A stretch of 64,000 nucleotides of DNA from Anagrus nilaparvatae (GCA_022575985.1 JAKSXM010000007.1:17114501-17178500); one strand, 5' to 3'. Counted from the first letter of the stretch, positions 1 through 12,104 are shown. Translations and numbers: made by a program. Notes: a model not told the origin generated them from the letters alone.

Positions 1-1806
1 TTGAGATATTTAATTTTTAGTGTTTTTGAAATTGATAAAATATTGAAAAATTTTGAAAAAAACTAAAATATCTCGAGACTATCGACAAATTTTATTTGTC
101 ATAAGTTTGTACTATTCGATTCGGCTCCAATTTTTACGTATTCTCCTAAATTTTTATTCAAAACGGAGGTATCTTTAAAATTTTATAAAATATTTTTGAA
201 GCTGGTTAAAAATATTTTTTTCATTTTTTTATTTTTTATGGTATTTTTAATAATTTATTTGTGTGCCTGTGTGTCTATGTGTTTCATCATGAGGCTCGAA
301 AAAATGAAAGAAATTACATAAAAGAGGTGTTAAAATAAAGTTAAAATAAAAAAATGTTTACTATTTTTGGGAAAAATTAAATTTTTTAAAAATTTTGTTA
401 AAAAGTGAAATATCTGAAAAATATGATAAAATTTTAATGTCGCAATTGGTATCACCTGATTCAGTCAATTTTAGAACCATCTATATATACATATCTTAAT
501 ACTATATACTATATACTATATATATTTAAAAATTTATTTGTCTGCCTGTCTGTCTGTACCCTAATGACTCAAGTACTGCCGAACCAAAACCTATAATTTT
601 TCATCTAAAAAAAAACTGTAAATTATAACATATTTTAGGATATTTGAACTTAATTTAAAATTTACAAAGCAAATATCCACGACAATTGCAATTTGACAAT
701 TTTATTCTATTCTATTTGATATTTTGTTATTAACAAGTCTTCAGAACATTTTAGCAATAAAAAGATTGTAGCAAGATTTCTAAAAGTTTTCTAAAATATT
801 TTTAAAACTTTTTTCCTAATTTTTACCGATTTTCATTTGCAAATTTACACACTACATTAAATTGTACGTCAAAATAATTTTTTTGGAGATTAGTTTTATG
901 ACCTGAAGTATCATATTTGGTCCAGTATTTTTCTCTACTGTTAGTTTTTGAAGTGAGAAATATCCTAATGTTTATAGACAGGGGAGGGGTATTTCAAGCA
1001 TATAATTGGGGGGGGGGCTCAAATGGACTTAGAATAATTTCAATTTAGGGGCTTAGAATAATCCGGGTTTAGGGACTTAGAATAAATCAGATTTAGGGAC
1101 TGTAGGGACTTTAGGGACTTAGAGTAAGTTTGATAAAGGGTTCTAGAATAATAAGGATTTTGGGAGCTTAAATTTACATTTGTGCCAATCATTATCCTAG
1201 AATACTATTTATTTAGAGGGTTCCATAATACTAGCGGTGATTGAAAGTATATGTTCCATGTTTGTTGTTTGTGAGTTCATAAATTGGTTGTAATTTTTTT
1301 CATATTATACTTATAGTATTTCGATTTATAATAAAAATATAAACTGTACCCGATGGAATGTCCAAACTGGAATTTTTGCATATGAGTAACTCTTAGTGAA
1401 ACTTTACTAAAGGAAAGGTCAACATTTGGGATTTTCATAAAACCAATTGAAATGGGTTTAGTACGCAGAAATATCATTCCATACAAATTTTTAAGCTTTT
1501 AGATTGAAAGCTTTCGAAATGTCAGCTGTTTTTCAAAAATTTTTTCAAAATTGCTAGAAAAATGTGAGCTAATTTTGCGGTTTTCTTTGGTTTCATTTCT
1601 GTTGGCAATATTTTTTAAAAATTAGTTCCAGAATACAAAATAGCACATGAAAGTATATTTTTAAACTTTTTTGACAGTATTCAAAGTCAATGAAGCTCAT
1701 AAAAAAGTATTTTTTATTACACGCTGCAAAAAATATCTACTTTCTTATTTTCAATGCTGTTTGGCTCGTTCGCTGCACACTCGGCTGCACACACTCGTGC
1801 ATACAA
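1..1806. other. AT-rich non-coding stretch
   Basis: No gene is supported here. Open frames are short and have the composition of the surrounding AT-rich DNA. The stretch holds a short TA-rich microsatellite around 485-525, a CTGT-type run near 541-556, and the first copy of a degenerate minisatellite at about 1007-1180. Confidence 0.6.
1007..1180 (+). repeat. Degenerate minisatellite, TTAGGGACTTAGAATAAT type, copy 1
   Basis: A run of G is followed by five or six imperfect units of roughly 25-35 bases built around 'TTTAGGGACTTAGAATAA'. Related blocks occur at about 6520-6735, 7395-7620 (reverse), 8004-8075, 37205-37440 (reverse), 38805-39000, 44765-45000, 45085-45195 (reverse) and 58785-58845 (reverse). 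The poly-G or poly-C edge recurs in several of them, which suggests that the G-run and the minisatellite move together as part of TEs. Confidence 0.65.
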
Positions 1807-1807
1807 C

Positions 1808-1900
1808 CAGGGGCGTAGCCAGGGGGGGGGGGGGGCGAAGGGGGCGATCGCCTAAGATCCAAAGTCCTGGGGCGCCAAATATTTCTAAGGGCGCAAAATT
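1808..1900 (+). mobile_element. hAT-like terminus (CAGGGGCGTAGCCAGG)
   Basis: CAGGGGCGTAGCC followed by a poly-G run is a terminal inverted repeat signature I associate with non-autonomous hAT-type elements in animals. No matching opposite terminus was found in the window, so only one end, or a decayed element, is present. The superfamily assignment rests on recall of the motif, not on a target-site duplication. Confidence 0.45.
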
Positions 1901-2863
1901 CGTATTTGCGATACTTGTGTTTAATTTATTAAGAAAAATATTTTAAATATTATAAAACTTATTTTTTTATAATCAGGGTCCAAGATTTAAGAAGATTACC
2001 AAAAAAAAAATTATTTTAGATGGTATATTATTATCTCAAAAAAAAATAATGTTTAGTAAATAGAAATTGTTTCAAATTTTTTTTTTTTTTTAATTTTACT
2101 TGTCATATGGCGGATGTTTGAAGAAATATAGTGAAATTTATATGTGCTTGTTCTCAGGAATAGATTTTGAAGTAATAAAATTGTAGTTGAAATTGACCAG
2201 AAAAGGAATATATACATTGGTTTATATATTAATAGTAGTATTATTTTAATTGCTTTATCATATAAAACATTTTTTTCAGCATTAAAAAAAAAATTATGAG
2301 AATAGGACGCAGCTGTGATTTTTAAGTTAGATTTTTTTTTCGTGATCTTGGAAATATTGTTTGGATTTATTTAAAAAAAGTGTTAATTAAATTATTAATT
2401 AAACACGTTATAATCATTTATATTATACTATAGTAGAAATATAAATATCATTTATTAATCCGAAACTACATGTAGAAATCAAAACTATCTAATTATATAA
2501 TTATGCAGATATTATTCATAATTTTCAACAACTAAATTTCGAAAAAATTTTTTCTAAAATCGAGATTACTCGAATTTTTTTGTTAATATTCTCAATTTAG
2601 TAAATTTACGATTTTTTTCGAATATTTACAATTTTTTTTGAAAATATGCTACTTTTTCGAGAATATGTACATAAAAGTTGACCTAAAATTGGAGTTTTAA
2701 GAAAAACTTGGCTCCTCGGGTTTTTTCGTGAACTTTTAGTCATAAAAAGTCCCTAGCTCCAAGGATTTTGCTTTTCAAAAAAGTGTGCCTGTAAGCATCT
2801 AAATTTTCCCATATAAATAATATGGGAATTTTGACTTTTCAGCTTTCTAATTTTTTACAAAGC
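1901..2863. other. AT-rich non-coding stretch with a relic of a Tc1/mariner-like MITE
   Basis: No gene is seen. Positions 2558-2680 match, in reverse orientation, the interior of the palindromic MITE at 34039-34329: the same succession of 'actcgaattttt', 'gtaaatttacgattttt' and 'cgaatatttacaa'. The terminal repeats of this copy are not recognisable, so it is an old or truncated relative. Confidence 0.5.
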
Positions 2864-3172
2864 TTGCAAAATGTTTTGAAAAGCTACTAATCGATTGAAA
2901 GTACTACTTAAATATATAAAAAACGATACCCAACCTCAAGTAGCCAAAAAAAATTTTTTAATCGATTTTACCGTTAATAAACGTAAAAAAATCCCCATTA
3001 AAATAACACAGCTACATGTAATTTAAATGGAGCATTTTTTTACATTTATTACCCGGTAAAATCGCTTTAGAAATATTTTTTTTGGCTACTTGAGGTTGGG
3101 TATCGTTTTTTATATGTTTAAATAGTACTTTCCATCGATTATCAGCTTTTCAAAACATTCTGAAAGCGCTGT
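2864..3172. mobile_element. Foldback MITE with arms of about 110 bp
   Basis: Two nearly identical inverted arms (about 2864-2985 and 3050-3172) flank a spacer of roughly 65 bases. The arms include 'gatacccaacctcaagtagc' on the left and its complement on the right, and both begin with a motif near 'atgttttgaaaagct'. Transcribed, it would form a long imperfect hairpin. It has no coding capacity. No target duplication was resolved and the superfamily is unknown. Confidence 0.75.
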
Positions 3173-3335
3173 TAAAATTATCGTGAATGACCTACAATAA
3201 CTAAATTAAAATTTATTTTTTAGACACGATCACCCTATGTATGCAATACATAAATGAAATCGTGCCTTAAAAGTTCATTAAGTTAAAAAAACAAAAAAGT
3301 CTTTAAAGTGTCCAATTTATGGAGAAACGTGGTCA

Positions 3336-4100
3336 CCAGGTCATAGAGTTCCGCGATACCAAGACAATACGATATTTTGAGTAATATCGATATTGGTATT
3401 GAAAATATCGGTCTGGGCCATATTGGTCTTGTTATTGCAGAGCTTAATATTCTATCACTATTGGTAAATATCGAAATATCGAATTTTGATATTCTTTTTT
3501 TTTTAATATTTTTTATCAATAAATCCGTAACTTCAATGTATTTATTTTTCTTTTATCTAAATTTATAGTAACCTTAATGTGTTAGTTTTTTTTTATCAAA
3601 ATTTTTTGTAACTTCAAATTGTTTATTTTTTCGTTTACCAAAATTTTTTGTGCTCAATGGCTGAAATTAATGCAGGAGGTAATAAACGTATTTTTGTAAA
3701 TTCAAAAGATGAAACTAGTGAAAAAATCGGAATTTGTAATTTATGTCGTGATAAAATGTAAAAAAAAATGTAAAAATGAAAAATGGAAACACATCTGGTC
3801 TAAAGAAGCGTCTGAATATTTACCATCCCCAAGAATATAAACTTTTATTTGGTCATATATAACTGCGAAAAAACAAGTAATAAAACAGAATTCATTGGAA
3901 GTTTAATTAAATAAATACATTTAAAAAATTATTTTTTTTTAAACCAATACTACCAATACTACCAATATATCGACCTCTTTGGTATCGATATCGTATCGAA
4001 AATAGGACATCAGTATTGTCTTGGTATTGTCTTGAAAATCGAGACGATATCGATACGATATCAATATTATATCGAAATATCGCGGAACTCTACTAGGTCA
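3336..4100. mobile_element. hAT-type element 1 with 8-bp TSD and BED-finger relic
   Basis: The element spans 3344-4092 with perfect 15-bp inverted ends, TAGAGTTCCGCGATA. It is flanked by an 8-bp duplication, CCAGGTCA (3336-3343) and CTAGGTCA (4093-4100), which differs by one base. The Helitron copy at 35 kb carries the uninterrupted site (near 35127). Inside, 3658-3891 encodes a broken BED-type zinc finger: an ICNLC pair of cysteines, a stop, then in a shifted frame GNTSGLKKRL followed by IYHPQEYK with the expected histidine. This is the DNA-binding N-terminus of a hAT transposase. The catalytic domain is absent. Confidence 0.85.
3658..3891 (+). pseudogene. Relic of hAT transposase BED zinc finger
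   Basis: Starting at the ATG at 3658, the frame reads to an ICNLC motif and stops at 3758-3760. A shifted frame (stop near 3861) carries NTSGLKKRLNIYHPQ, matching the hAT BED-finger pattern C-x2-C ... NTS-x-L-xx-HL-x3-HP, with one histidine of the 'KKHL' position replaced by arginine. The finger would bind the element's own ends in an active transposase. The frame break, the missing dimerisation and RNase-H-like domains, and the size of the element show it is dead. Confidence 0.75.
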
Positions 4101-5296
4101 TTCCAATGCCTCTACATGCTTATATTGCCTTGGTGTGTTTTCAATTTATGAGGGTGCGGATCCCACCAACGTTATTAAAGAGAAAATACTCAATAAATAT
4201 GTAATCGTGCCTGAAATAAAAAGCCTTAGCTTTTTTATAATTCTTTGCGATTTTTATTATTTATTAATTAATCCGAATTTTATTGAATTAAACATTTAAC
4301 GCCCTAGAGCCTATCTAGTATCTACGAGTTCTAAATTAATTTTAAAACCAAAATTTATTTTTCTAAAAATGTATCCATGTGTTAAAAAGTTTCTATTATC
4401 AGAATTTGATTTCAAACTTACTATAAAATTAACCGGAAACTGATTATTTAGGGTAAAAGTTGGATACAAAAAAAAATCGACACGTTGCTTATCAGTATTG
4501 TTAATAGCATAAAAAAAAGGTATATTTAATGAAAAATAATAAAATTTTCATTTTTTGTGTGTTTTAGGACATATTTTTTTGCATGATTTTTTTTTAATTT
4601 CAAAATGGCGGTTGAAGAATTGCAAAAAAAATTACTAAAAACAAGTTGCATTAGATTATTTGTTTTTAGGAATATTTTTTGGGTTTTAAAATTAATTTAG
4701 TATTCAAAAAGAAATCGACACGTAAAATTTTAAATATTAATATTAGATATATTTTTTTGGAATAAATCTAGTTCAAAGAATATGTAACTCCATCCGTATA
4801 TACATTCTATGTATAATTCCATTATCGTTGAATTTTTTTATTTTTATGCATTGATCAGTTTGAAAAATTCATAAGAAACTATTAACTAATAAAATTAATT
4901 TGATAAGTTTATTATGAATAATAAACACGATCTACATGGAACTAAAAATATATATAACTTTATTCATTATTTGTTATCTGTGTTTCTGAGGACTGAGCCT
5001 CTCTTTGTCACACTTATTTAATTAATTGGAACGTAAAACAGTATTTATACTGTTTACTCATTATTATTAACTAATAAGTTTTTAATTCTTTTGTAGGTTA
5101 CTTCATTGAAAAAAAAACCGGTTGTTTAAAAACCGATTTTTTTAAATAGCGTAATTTTATTAAATAAAAAGGAGTTTAGGAACCTGGTAATGATAATGGT
5201 ATGGTAATAAGTGGGTGTGTGTATAACAGCTATGAATTTTGACACAGAGATATTTAAGACCTAAGTATATATACTTTCGTATCCTAATTTTTTCAG
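4101..5296. other. Helitron copy 1 body, no gene
   Basis: This part has no supported gene. Positions 4110-4290 and 4690-5296 align with copy 2 (35150-35400 and 35600-36055). Positions 4300-4690 differ from copy 2, where a hairpin with arms of about 125 bp (35405-35723) is present. Here only the right arm (about 4690-4800) is recognisable. Confidence 0.55.
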
Positions 5297-7192
5297 CCGC
5301 GTGTTCTGGAAAAAGTTATGGGTCCACAAAAATGGCCAATTTAAAAAAAAAAACTAAAAGTATGAAATCCTAGAATAGCCTAGGTTTTTAATTAAGACCA
5401 AAACATAATAAGTTTATATTTGACATTTTTTGGTATTTTAATTCTGGAGAGGCATGCCGGACCATTGAAGACGTTTATCCAAGCTCAAAATCATGTATAC
5501 TATAAACTAATAGCGTGAGTAAACGGCGGATCTTCAATAGCCCGACATGCCCTTCCAGAGCCAAAATACCAAAAAATTTAAAATATAAATTAAGTATGCT
5601 TTGGCCTAATCTAAAAATTAGTTGGTCTCGTCTCGGTCTCGTCTCGAAAAGCGAGACGAGATCGAGACAAGATCTGCCAATAAAAATTACGAGACGAGAC
5701 CGAGACTTAAAAAAGTCTCGACGAGAAATCTCGAAGTCTCGAAAATTTTCTCATAGAATAAATAATTTAAATAAAAACTTTTTTTTTAACAATCAGCAAC
5801 TTCTTTAAAAATGAAAATTTTTGGAATCTTTAATTTAAGTTATTATATAGAAATAAAAACATGTATTGTAGAAACCATATAATAAGTTTTTTTTTTTAAG
5901 AATATTAAATTAAATTTATAAGTATAGCTTCATAAAATTAAATAAAAATCATAAATTCGTAAAATAAAATTTAAATAAATATTATTATTATAATCATCAT
6001 ATATTTACAACCCTGTAGCTTCCTACAAAAAAAGACTAGAGATTGAGGGCATTATAAAAAAATTTAAATAAAGGTATCCAATATTTTTTTCAAATGAATT
6101 TTTAAAACATTCTTTTTTTTGAGATTGATTTTATTTTTAATTTACAAGAAATAATAATAAAAGTTTTGTGACTTGTGTAACATAATAAATAACTACACAA
6201 ATACATATATATTTTAAATATTAAATAATGGAGTTTTATAAAGGTATTTATGATACCATATTCTTTAATAATTGGAAAAAAAACTCTTGTTTTATTACCG
6301 GTAGTATAAAATTCAAATCAATTAATATATGTATCCATGATTAATATACAAAAAATGTACATCAAATATGAATACAGAGAGCACTATTAAATCCATTTAA
6401 ATTTTTGTTATTATTTATCAATAAGTAAATAATTAAAAGTTTTCAAGTTCACATATAGTTTTTATATGGATTTCATTCACTTAAGATTGTAATTTTGATT
6501 AAGTGGTCAAATTTGTCCTATTTAAGGGGGGGTCAAATAAGGTAGAATAATTTCAATTTAGGGACTTTGAAAAATCTGGGCTTAGGGACTTAGAATAATA
6601 TAGGTTTAAGAATTTAGAATAATATCCATTTAGAAACTTGGAATAATTCAGGTTTAGGGACTTGGAATAATTATGATTTACGGACCCAGAATAATTTGCA
6701 TTTAGGGGATTAAAATAATTTGGGTTTAGAATCTTAACATCTTGTAAGGCGATAATTACAAATTATAAAATTAGAAAATTGTATTGTAATGTTGAGTAAC
6801 ATTTGTATTATACCTAGTCCTCAGCTGGAAGTAAACATGTTCCATGCATTTAGGTTGTGTTTACACAAACCGCTTATAAGTTTTTTCATTATAAGCGAAA
6901 ATAATAATCACCGAAAGATAGAAAATAGATCAGTATTACCAAATATAAGGCAAAAAAAAATTTTTTATTTTTGTGAGGCGAGATTTCGAGAGTTTCGAGA
7001 CTTTCGAGACTAGACGAGACGAGACGAGACTTACAAAAAATGAGATTTTTCGAGACCGAGACGAGATCGGGGCAAATCTCGTCTCTCTCGTCTCGCGTGA
7101 AGCACTATACTACTAAAAATCTAGTCTATTCCGGGGTGTCATAATTTCAGTTTTTTTTTCAAAAATTGGTAAATTTTTCTAGAACACGCGAC
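5297..7192. mobile_element. Foldback MITE with CGCGTGTTCT ends, split by hAT element 2
   Basis: Left arm 5297-5490 and right arm (5520-5618 plus 7113-7192) are imperfect reverse complements. The ends are CGCGTGTTCTGGAAAAAGTTA and its complement near 'ttttctagaacacgcg'. Without the hAT insertion the element would be about 390 bp, the size of the uninterrupted copy at 36060-36445. The reading frame across 5515-5618 comes from the arm and is not a gene. Confidence 0.75.
5611..7120. mobile_element. hAT-type element 2 with 8-bp TSD
   Basis: The element spans 5619-7112 (1494 bp) with perfect 8-bp duplications CTAAAAAT at 5611-5618 and 7113-7120. The matching unoccupied site is near 36367-36374. 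Both ends start TAGT, and the subterminal regions are rich in inverted GTCTCGTCTCG / CGAGACGAGAC runs that could bind transposase or form hairpins. The interior is AT-rich, contains the TTAGGGACTTAGAATAAT minisatellite at 6520-6735, and has no transposase frame, so the element is non-autonomous. Confidence 0.88.
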
Positions 7193-7394
7193 CAAAAAAA
7201 TTAAAATACAAAAGTAGGTATGCTTTGATTCTGAAATACGCAATCTGGGGTACAAAGTGGCTGAGAAGTAGAGAACATGAAATCAGCAAAAACTATCCCA
7301 TTTTAAGGCTTTTTGCAATATTTTAGAAGCAGAGCTAAACATATCTAATTAAATGCCTTTTTTGAAAAAAGGGTAAGAAAATTTTGTTATTTTG

Positions 7395-7620
7395 ATTCTG
7401 TAAACCTGTATTATTCTAAGTCCTTAAATCGAAAATATTCTAAGTTCTTCAACTCGAATTATTAAGTCTCTAAACCCGGATTATTTAAGTCCCTAAACTT
7501 GAATTTTTCTAAGCCTCAAAAGTAAGTTATTCTAAATCCCTAAATAGAAATTATTTTAAGTCCCTAACCCCGGATTATTCTAAGTTCCTAAATTTAAATT
7601 TGTCCAAGTACCATTGGACC
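7395..7620 (-). repeat. Minisatellite, TTAGGGACTTAGAATAAT type, reverse orientation
   Basis: Seven or eight imperfect units such as 'attattctaagtccctaaa' lie on the plus strand, so the family reads on the minus strand. The corresponding block in Helitron copy 2 is at 37205-37440 and keeps the unit order, so the array was already inside the ancestral element. Confidence 0.7.
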
Positions 7621-8003
7621 TCTCCCCTTAAATCAGAAACATTTGACCTCACTTGATTTTCAGATTCACATGTTACCCCTCCTTATAAACATTTTCAATG
7701 TTAAAACTACAATTTTTGGGCCAAAAATGGGCATTCAGTTTACTGACTGTAAAGAAGAGAATTTAAAATAAACAATTAAACAGGTAAAATATTTTGCAAA
7801 TAAATAATTTTGAAGGACAAATAATGAATTTTTAGAAAAACGGTTTTAGAAAATTGTTGAGACCTATAAATCCCATTTTTGTCTAAATGTATTGTTTGTT
7901 TATTAGTTAACCAATCGCAGCTAAGATGACAAGCTTCAACAAATAGCGATGCACCTAATAATATAAAATTTACGTCCCGCTAGGGATCACCGTGCATTGA
8001 CAT

Positions 8004-8100
8004 TTTAAGGGGGGGGGGGGGGTGAAATGGACTTAGAACATTTCCGATTAAAGGACTTAAAATAATTTGAAGTGGGAGTCAGGGCCTGCTTAGGCCCTGA
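8004..8100. repeat. Poly-G run plus hairpin in Helitron copy 1
   Basis: A long G-run (about 8009-8022) is followed by two short minisatellite units and an imperfect palindrome at about 8080-8101 (TCAGGGCCT / AGGCCCTGA arms). The counterpart in copy 2 (38880-38901) is a perfect palindrome. Confidence 0.6.
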
Positions 8101-8403
8101 TAAGAACAAAAACTTACAATACTTTAGGTTTATGTTATTATATAACCCCTAAGATGGAAAGTTTCTGCTGTTTAACAAATAACAAGGTTAAAAAATAAGG
8201 GGCGGATTTTTTGTATCCTTTATGGTTAATACTTAAAAATTCTAACTATGCTTAACATTTTTTTACATCTTATTTGAACATTCTTATTGAAATCAATCAA
8301 ATCAAAACTTTTAAAATCCCTAAATTAAAAAATTACTGAAACTCTTTTCTTTCTTTTTTTTAACATGATCAGCTTCGCTCTACCCGTCTTTGACGGTATC
8401 TAG

Positions 8404-8734
8404 TATTTGTAGATGCAACACATAAAATATGAAAATTAATTCGAGTATTTCGTCATTCTATTAAAAAATTTCGCCGTCCAGAACAAAAAAAAAATTTATT
8501 TTGGGGGGTGAAAAAGGTTCTGGCCCGAGGTGCGTAGCACCGAGGGACAATAATGCAATATTTTTTTCTTGAGATAAATTTTGAAAATAAAAATAATAAT
8601 AGTTTATTAAAATTATCAAAAAAGGTCATTATTTGAAATTGACATATCACTGTACAATTGTTTTTATTTATGAATTAAACCACGATTTTATTTCGATTAA
8701 ACATGATCTGAGGGGTTTGGCGCGTTTTAGCCAA
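8404..8734. mobile_element. Fragment of hairpin-rich Helitron-like family (GGTGCGTAGCACC)
   Basis: The hairpin CCCGAGGTGCGTAGCACC near 8524 and the GGCGCG-rich end near 8718 both recur in the same order at 16869 and 17210. The intervening DNA here is shorter and the terminal hairpin is degraded. This copy lies directly after the 3' end of Helitron copy 1. The assignment is by similarity to the better copy at 16860-17256. Confidence 0.45.
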
Positions 8735-9352
8735 GCCCTTTAAAAACGATAATTCTAGATATTCGTACTTTTATAGGAAGAAATTAAGTACTAAGTCCTA
8801 AAGAAAAAAAAATTATTGTTTTTTTCTCATTTTTTTATGTAAAAAATTTTGAAAAAAAATTTGTCGAAAACTTAGGTATCAGATTGGAGATATCGAGAAA
8901 AAACGATAATTCTAGATATTAGTACTTTCATAGAAACAAATTAAGTACTACGTTCAAAAAGAAAAAAAACGCTGCCAAGTAATTGGCAAAAAAAATTAAT
9001 TATAAGATTCAAGATATCGAATAAAAACGATACTTCTAGATATTAGTACTTTCATGGAAAAAAATCAGGTATTACATCCAAATTAAAAAAAAAAAGTACC
9101 TCGAGATTGTTTGGTGAAAAAAATTTTGAAAATAAAATTAGGTCTTAATGTCATACTGGTTGTGACATATCACCGGTTAAAGTCCAATATACATAAATAC
9201 ATACATACATACATACGTACACACACACGCACACACACGCACATACATACTTTTTTAAATACCGGTTTTTAGCTTCCTGAGGTCTCAAAACGTCATTATA
9301 TGTCAAAAAATCAAAATTTTACCTAAAACAATGGTTCCTCTATGAGGAACCA
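8735..9352 (+). mobile_element. GGTTCCTC repeat family, copy a
   Basis: This copy has two or three diverged units carrying 'ttagtactttcatgg', then a tetranucleotide/AC microsatellite (9190-9248), then the conserved right segment with 'ttagcttcctgaggtctcaa'. It ends in the palindrome GGTTCCTC-TAT-GAGGAACC (9333-9351). Other copies lie near 11630-12104 (minus), 14311-15555, 25741-26032, 28827-30975, 36457-36833 and 59911-62342. No protein is encoded and the class is unknown. Confidence 0.65.
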
Positions 9353-11120
9353 AAAGTTATTATTTTTATTTTCCAATATTTTTACATTTTATAGATGGCG
9401 TCAAAGTAGAGGCTAAAAAAAAAGTAAAAAACGGTTCAAGGCGTAGCGCCTATTGTGGGCTTCTGAAATAAAAAAATAAAAGAGCATTTTATTCCCTATA
9501 CACTTCTCAAGTGCTGGAACTAAAAGTTAGCGAAAATTCCAAAAATTGACCATTTGGTGCGCCAAAAACGAAAAAATGTAGATTTTTAAATATAAAAAGA
9601 CACCTAATATGGTCAATAAAAAATTTTTTAATACAATTTTTTTTATCTTCTAGTTCCAGCACTTTGAACTACAATTACAAATAAAACGCACCAAGATGTA
9701 GGTCAATAGCTTAATAAGTTTTTGAGTTAGAACTGGAACCGATTTCAGAAAGTAGTTTTGAGAAAAACGCGTTTAAAGTTTTTAAATGCTTATGTTTTCA
9801 TATGACTCCGTCCCATAAAAATCAAAATATCTCAAAAATATATATTTTTTTTTACTTGAAATTTTTTTCATACATTCTTGAAATGTTTTTAAGCAAGAAA
9901 ATGAAAAAAAAAAGTGCTTTACAAATTTTAATTTTTGAAAAAGAGGCCTTAATAATTAAGTATTTTATAAGATAATAAAAATTAAATAACGCGCGAGCGT
10001 ATGTGATCGAAGAAGTTCTTGTATTCTATACCGCTACCGTCCAATAAAAAATATGAACCATGAGCATCACAAAATCAGCGTGATCAATCAAAATACGAAT
10101 AATTTGATGAGGAAAATTCACTTACATTTCACTCTTTTAAAAGTAGAAAATATGATTTTATGGAATTTGTGAAAAATTAATTCCACACTCTCACCGCACA
10201 CCATAAGTCGAGTTTGATTCTGATCAAGAACTTTGTAAACTTTTTATTAATTGATCTTTCTATTACTTACCATTTTTACCAGCAATTATTCTTTTATTCT
10301 TTAATTTTTTAAAAATATTGTTGAGACTCTTGAATAACAGTTGAAATACTTCGGTAGTTTTATTTTTCATTTTATTACAGTTTAATATGAAATTACCAAA
10401 TTTATTTTATTTTTTTATAAATTGAAATTTGACGAAACGTCGCTTCAATAACAGCAATAAAAAAATTTTTGTAAACTATGCATAAATTTTTTACATTTTA
10501 TTCCATTTGGTCAATAAATTCAAAAAATATTCTGAAAATATTCAAGTATCACTAACTTTTATTTTAAAACGCAAGTTTAAATTTATAAACATCCAAACTC
10601 TTGCTTTTTGTCGAAGTGACTAAGATACTAATATTTTTTATAAAATTGAGTCTGACCCTTCCCCACTCCTTGTTTAAATTTAGGTCTGGCACCAATGACA
10701 GAAGTTAAAAATTGGTGCTGTTAACGGAAATTTCTGAAACTTTAAGTCCGGAATTTAAATCTGCCAATGAGAGAATGATAAAAATTTCTTTAGAGTGGGG
10801 AAGGATCGGACTCAATAACTGTGGATAACTTTGGATAAAATATTGGTTGCAAGCCTGATTGGTTGTGGTCTATCTTTAGGTTTCCTCCTCCTTTAAAGAT
10901 TAACAAAGAAGCGAAACTAGTGGCCGCTCTCGTAAATTCATTGTTGTATCTTATAATTTCTAATATTCTAATAATTATTTAATTATTATTTAATTATAAT
11001 TTAATAATTATTTTTTATATTTCATTGGTTTAAATTTTGAAAATTAAAAAAATAAAATAAAATCTCTTAATGATAAATTTTCGCGTGGAATAGTATATTT
11101 ACGGCTTATATCAAGAAAAG
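9353..11120. other. AT-rich non-coding stretch
   Basis: No gene is supported. A small hairpin, GGCGTAGCGCC, lies near 9440. A slightly GC-richer patch occurs at about 9985-10120. Nothing recognisable was found at the protein level. Confidence 0.5.
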
Positions 11121-11122
11121 TA

Positions 11123-11490
11123 AGGCCTAGTCTACATAACCGCGAAAATGCTCCGTAAAACGCAAGCGCAAGTGAAATCGCAAAAAAAATTCAGTTTAGC
11201 CAACTCATTTCTCATACTAACCTAACATGATTTAGTGTTTATTTTTTTGTAATATACATTAATTATTATTAATACTGTTTAATATTTATATTCAATTAAT
11301 TAATTGAAAAAATTTTTTTATAGATGTATTTTTTATATATGTAATCTGATTGAAATGACCCCCCCCCCCCCAAAAAAAAAATTTTCTAGATCCGCCACTG
11401 ATTAATAATAATTAATGTATAGTATGAGAGATGAGTTCGCTAAACTCTTGGCTAAACTGAACTTAGCTAGCCAGCTAGGCCTAAAGAATA
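11123..11490. mobile_element. Foldback MITE interrupted by a GGCGGATC-type terminus
   Basis: Inverted arms at about 11190-11280 and 11400-11465 share 'ttcagtttagccaa' and 'acattaattattattaat'. The outer ends are related through AGGCCTAG. Between the arms lies a poly-C/poly-A tract ending in TCTAGATCCGCCACTG (11385-11400), the same terminus as the element at 40497-40703. A second small element therefore probably sits inside the first. Confidence 0.5.
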
Positions 11491-11629
11491 TCTCAAATTT
11501 TACGTAAATTCCCTTCCGAGGCGAAACCGAGAATGCTACTTAACTGCGATTTAGGACATTCTTCATTTATGAAAATAAATAAATCTGGGGCATTCTTTTT
11601 TTATTGCCAAGGTTTGTTTAATACTTTAA

Positions 11630-12104
11630 AAAATAAAAAAAATAGCAACATTTTTTCCTTTTTGAATGTAGTACCTAAATTTTTCCTATAAAAGTACCAA
11701 TATCTGAAAATATGGTTATTACTCGATATCTCCCATCTGACACTTTATTTTTTGAATTTTTTTTCTCTAAACTTTTTGCATAAAAAAATAAAAAAAAACA
11801 GCAATATTTTTTTCCTTTTTGAAAGTAGTACCTCGTATTTTTCTGTGGGAGTACTAGTTTTAGAAATATTTTTTATAGTCAATTTGTTGGATCTGAAACT
11901 TAATTTTTTGAAATTTTTTTTTTCCAAATGCTTTACATAAAAAAATTAAAATAATAGCAATATTTTTTTTGGAGGACGTAGTACTGAATTTTTTTCTATG
12001 AAAGTACTAATATCTAGTATTATTGTTTTTACTAGGTAAAATAGACCATTAAGAATATTTTTTTATTGTTAACGAGGAACCATAGTGCCAATTACTTGGC
12101 AGCG
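11630..12104 (-). mobile_element. GGTTCCTC repeat family, copy b (reverse)
   Basis: On the minus strand the copy begins with GCTGCCAAGTAATTGGC, ACTAT and GGTTCCTC (12104 back to 12073), the conserved left end of this family. It continues through units with 'tagtactttcat'. The right end is missing. Confidence 0.65.

Larger units (their letters stand above)
3178..8403 (+). mobile_element. Helitron-type element, copy 1 (3' end at 8403)
   Basis: The right end has the hallmark of a Helitron 3' terminus: a short hairpin (CCGTC-TTT-GACGG, 8384-8396), a few bases, then CTAG followed by host T. The upstream body aligns block by block with 34965-39280, which ends in the same hairpin and CTAG. Shared blocks include 'gacctacaataactaaatta' near 3186 and 34973, 'aacctggtaatgataatggt' near 5180 and 35947, and 'ccaatcgcagctaag' near 7911 and 38679. 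The 5' TC end was not located, and no Rep/helicase coding is visible, so this is non-autonomous. Two hAT insertions and a foldback MITE lie inside it. Confidence 0.6.

Noticed and set aside
1007..1180. Telomeric repeat (TTAGG) array
   Set aside because: The unit is much longer than five bases, is interrupted, and occurs in both orientations at internal sites.
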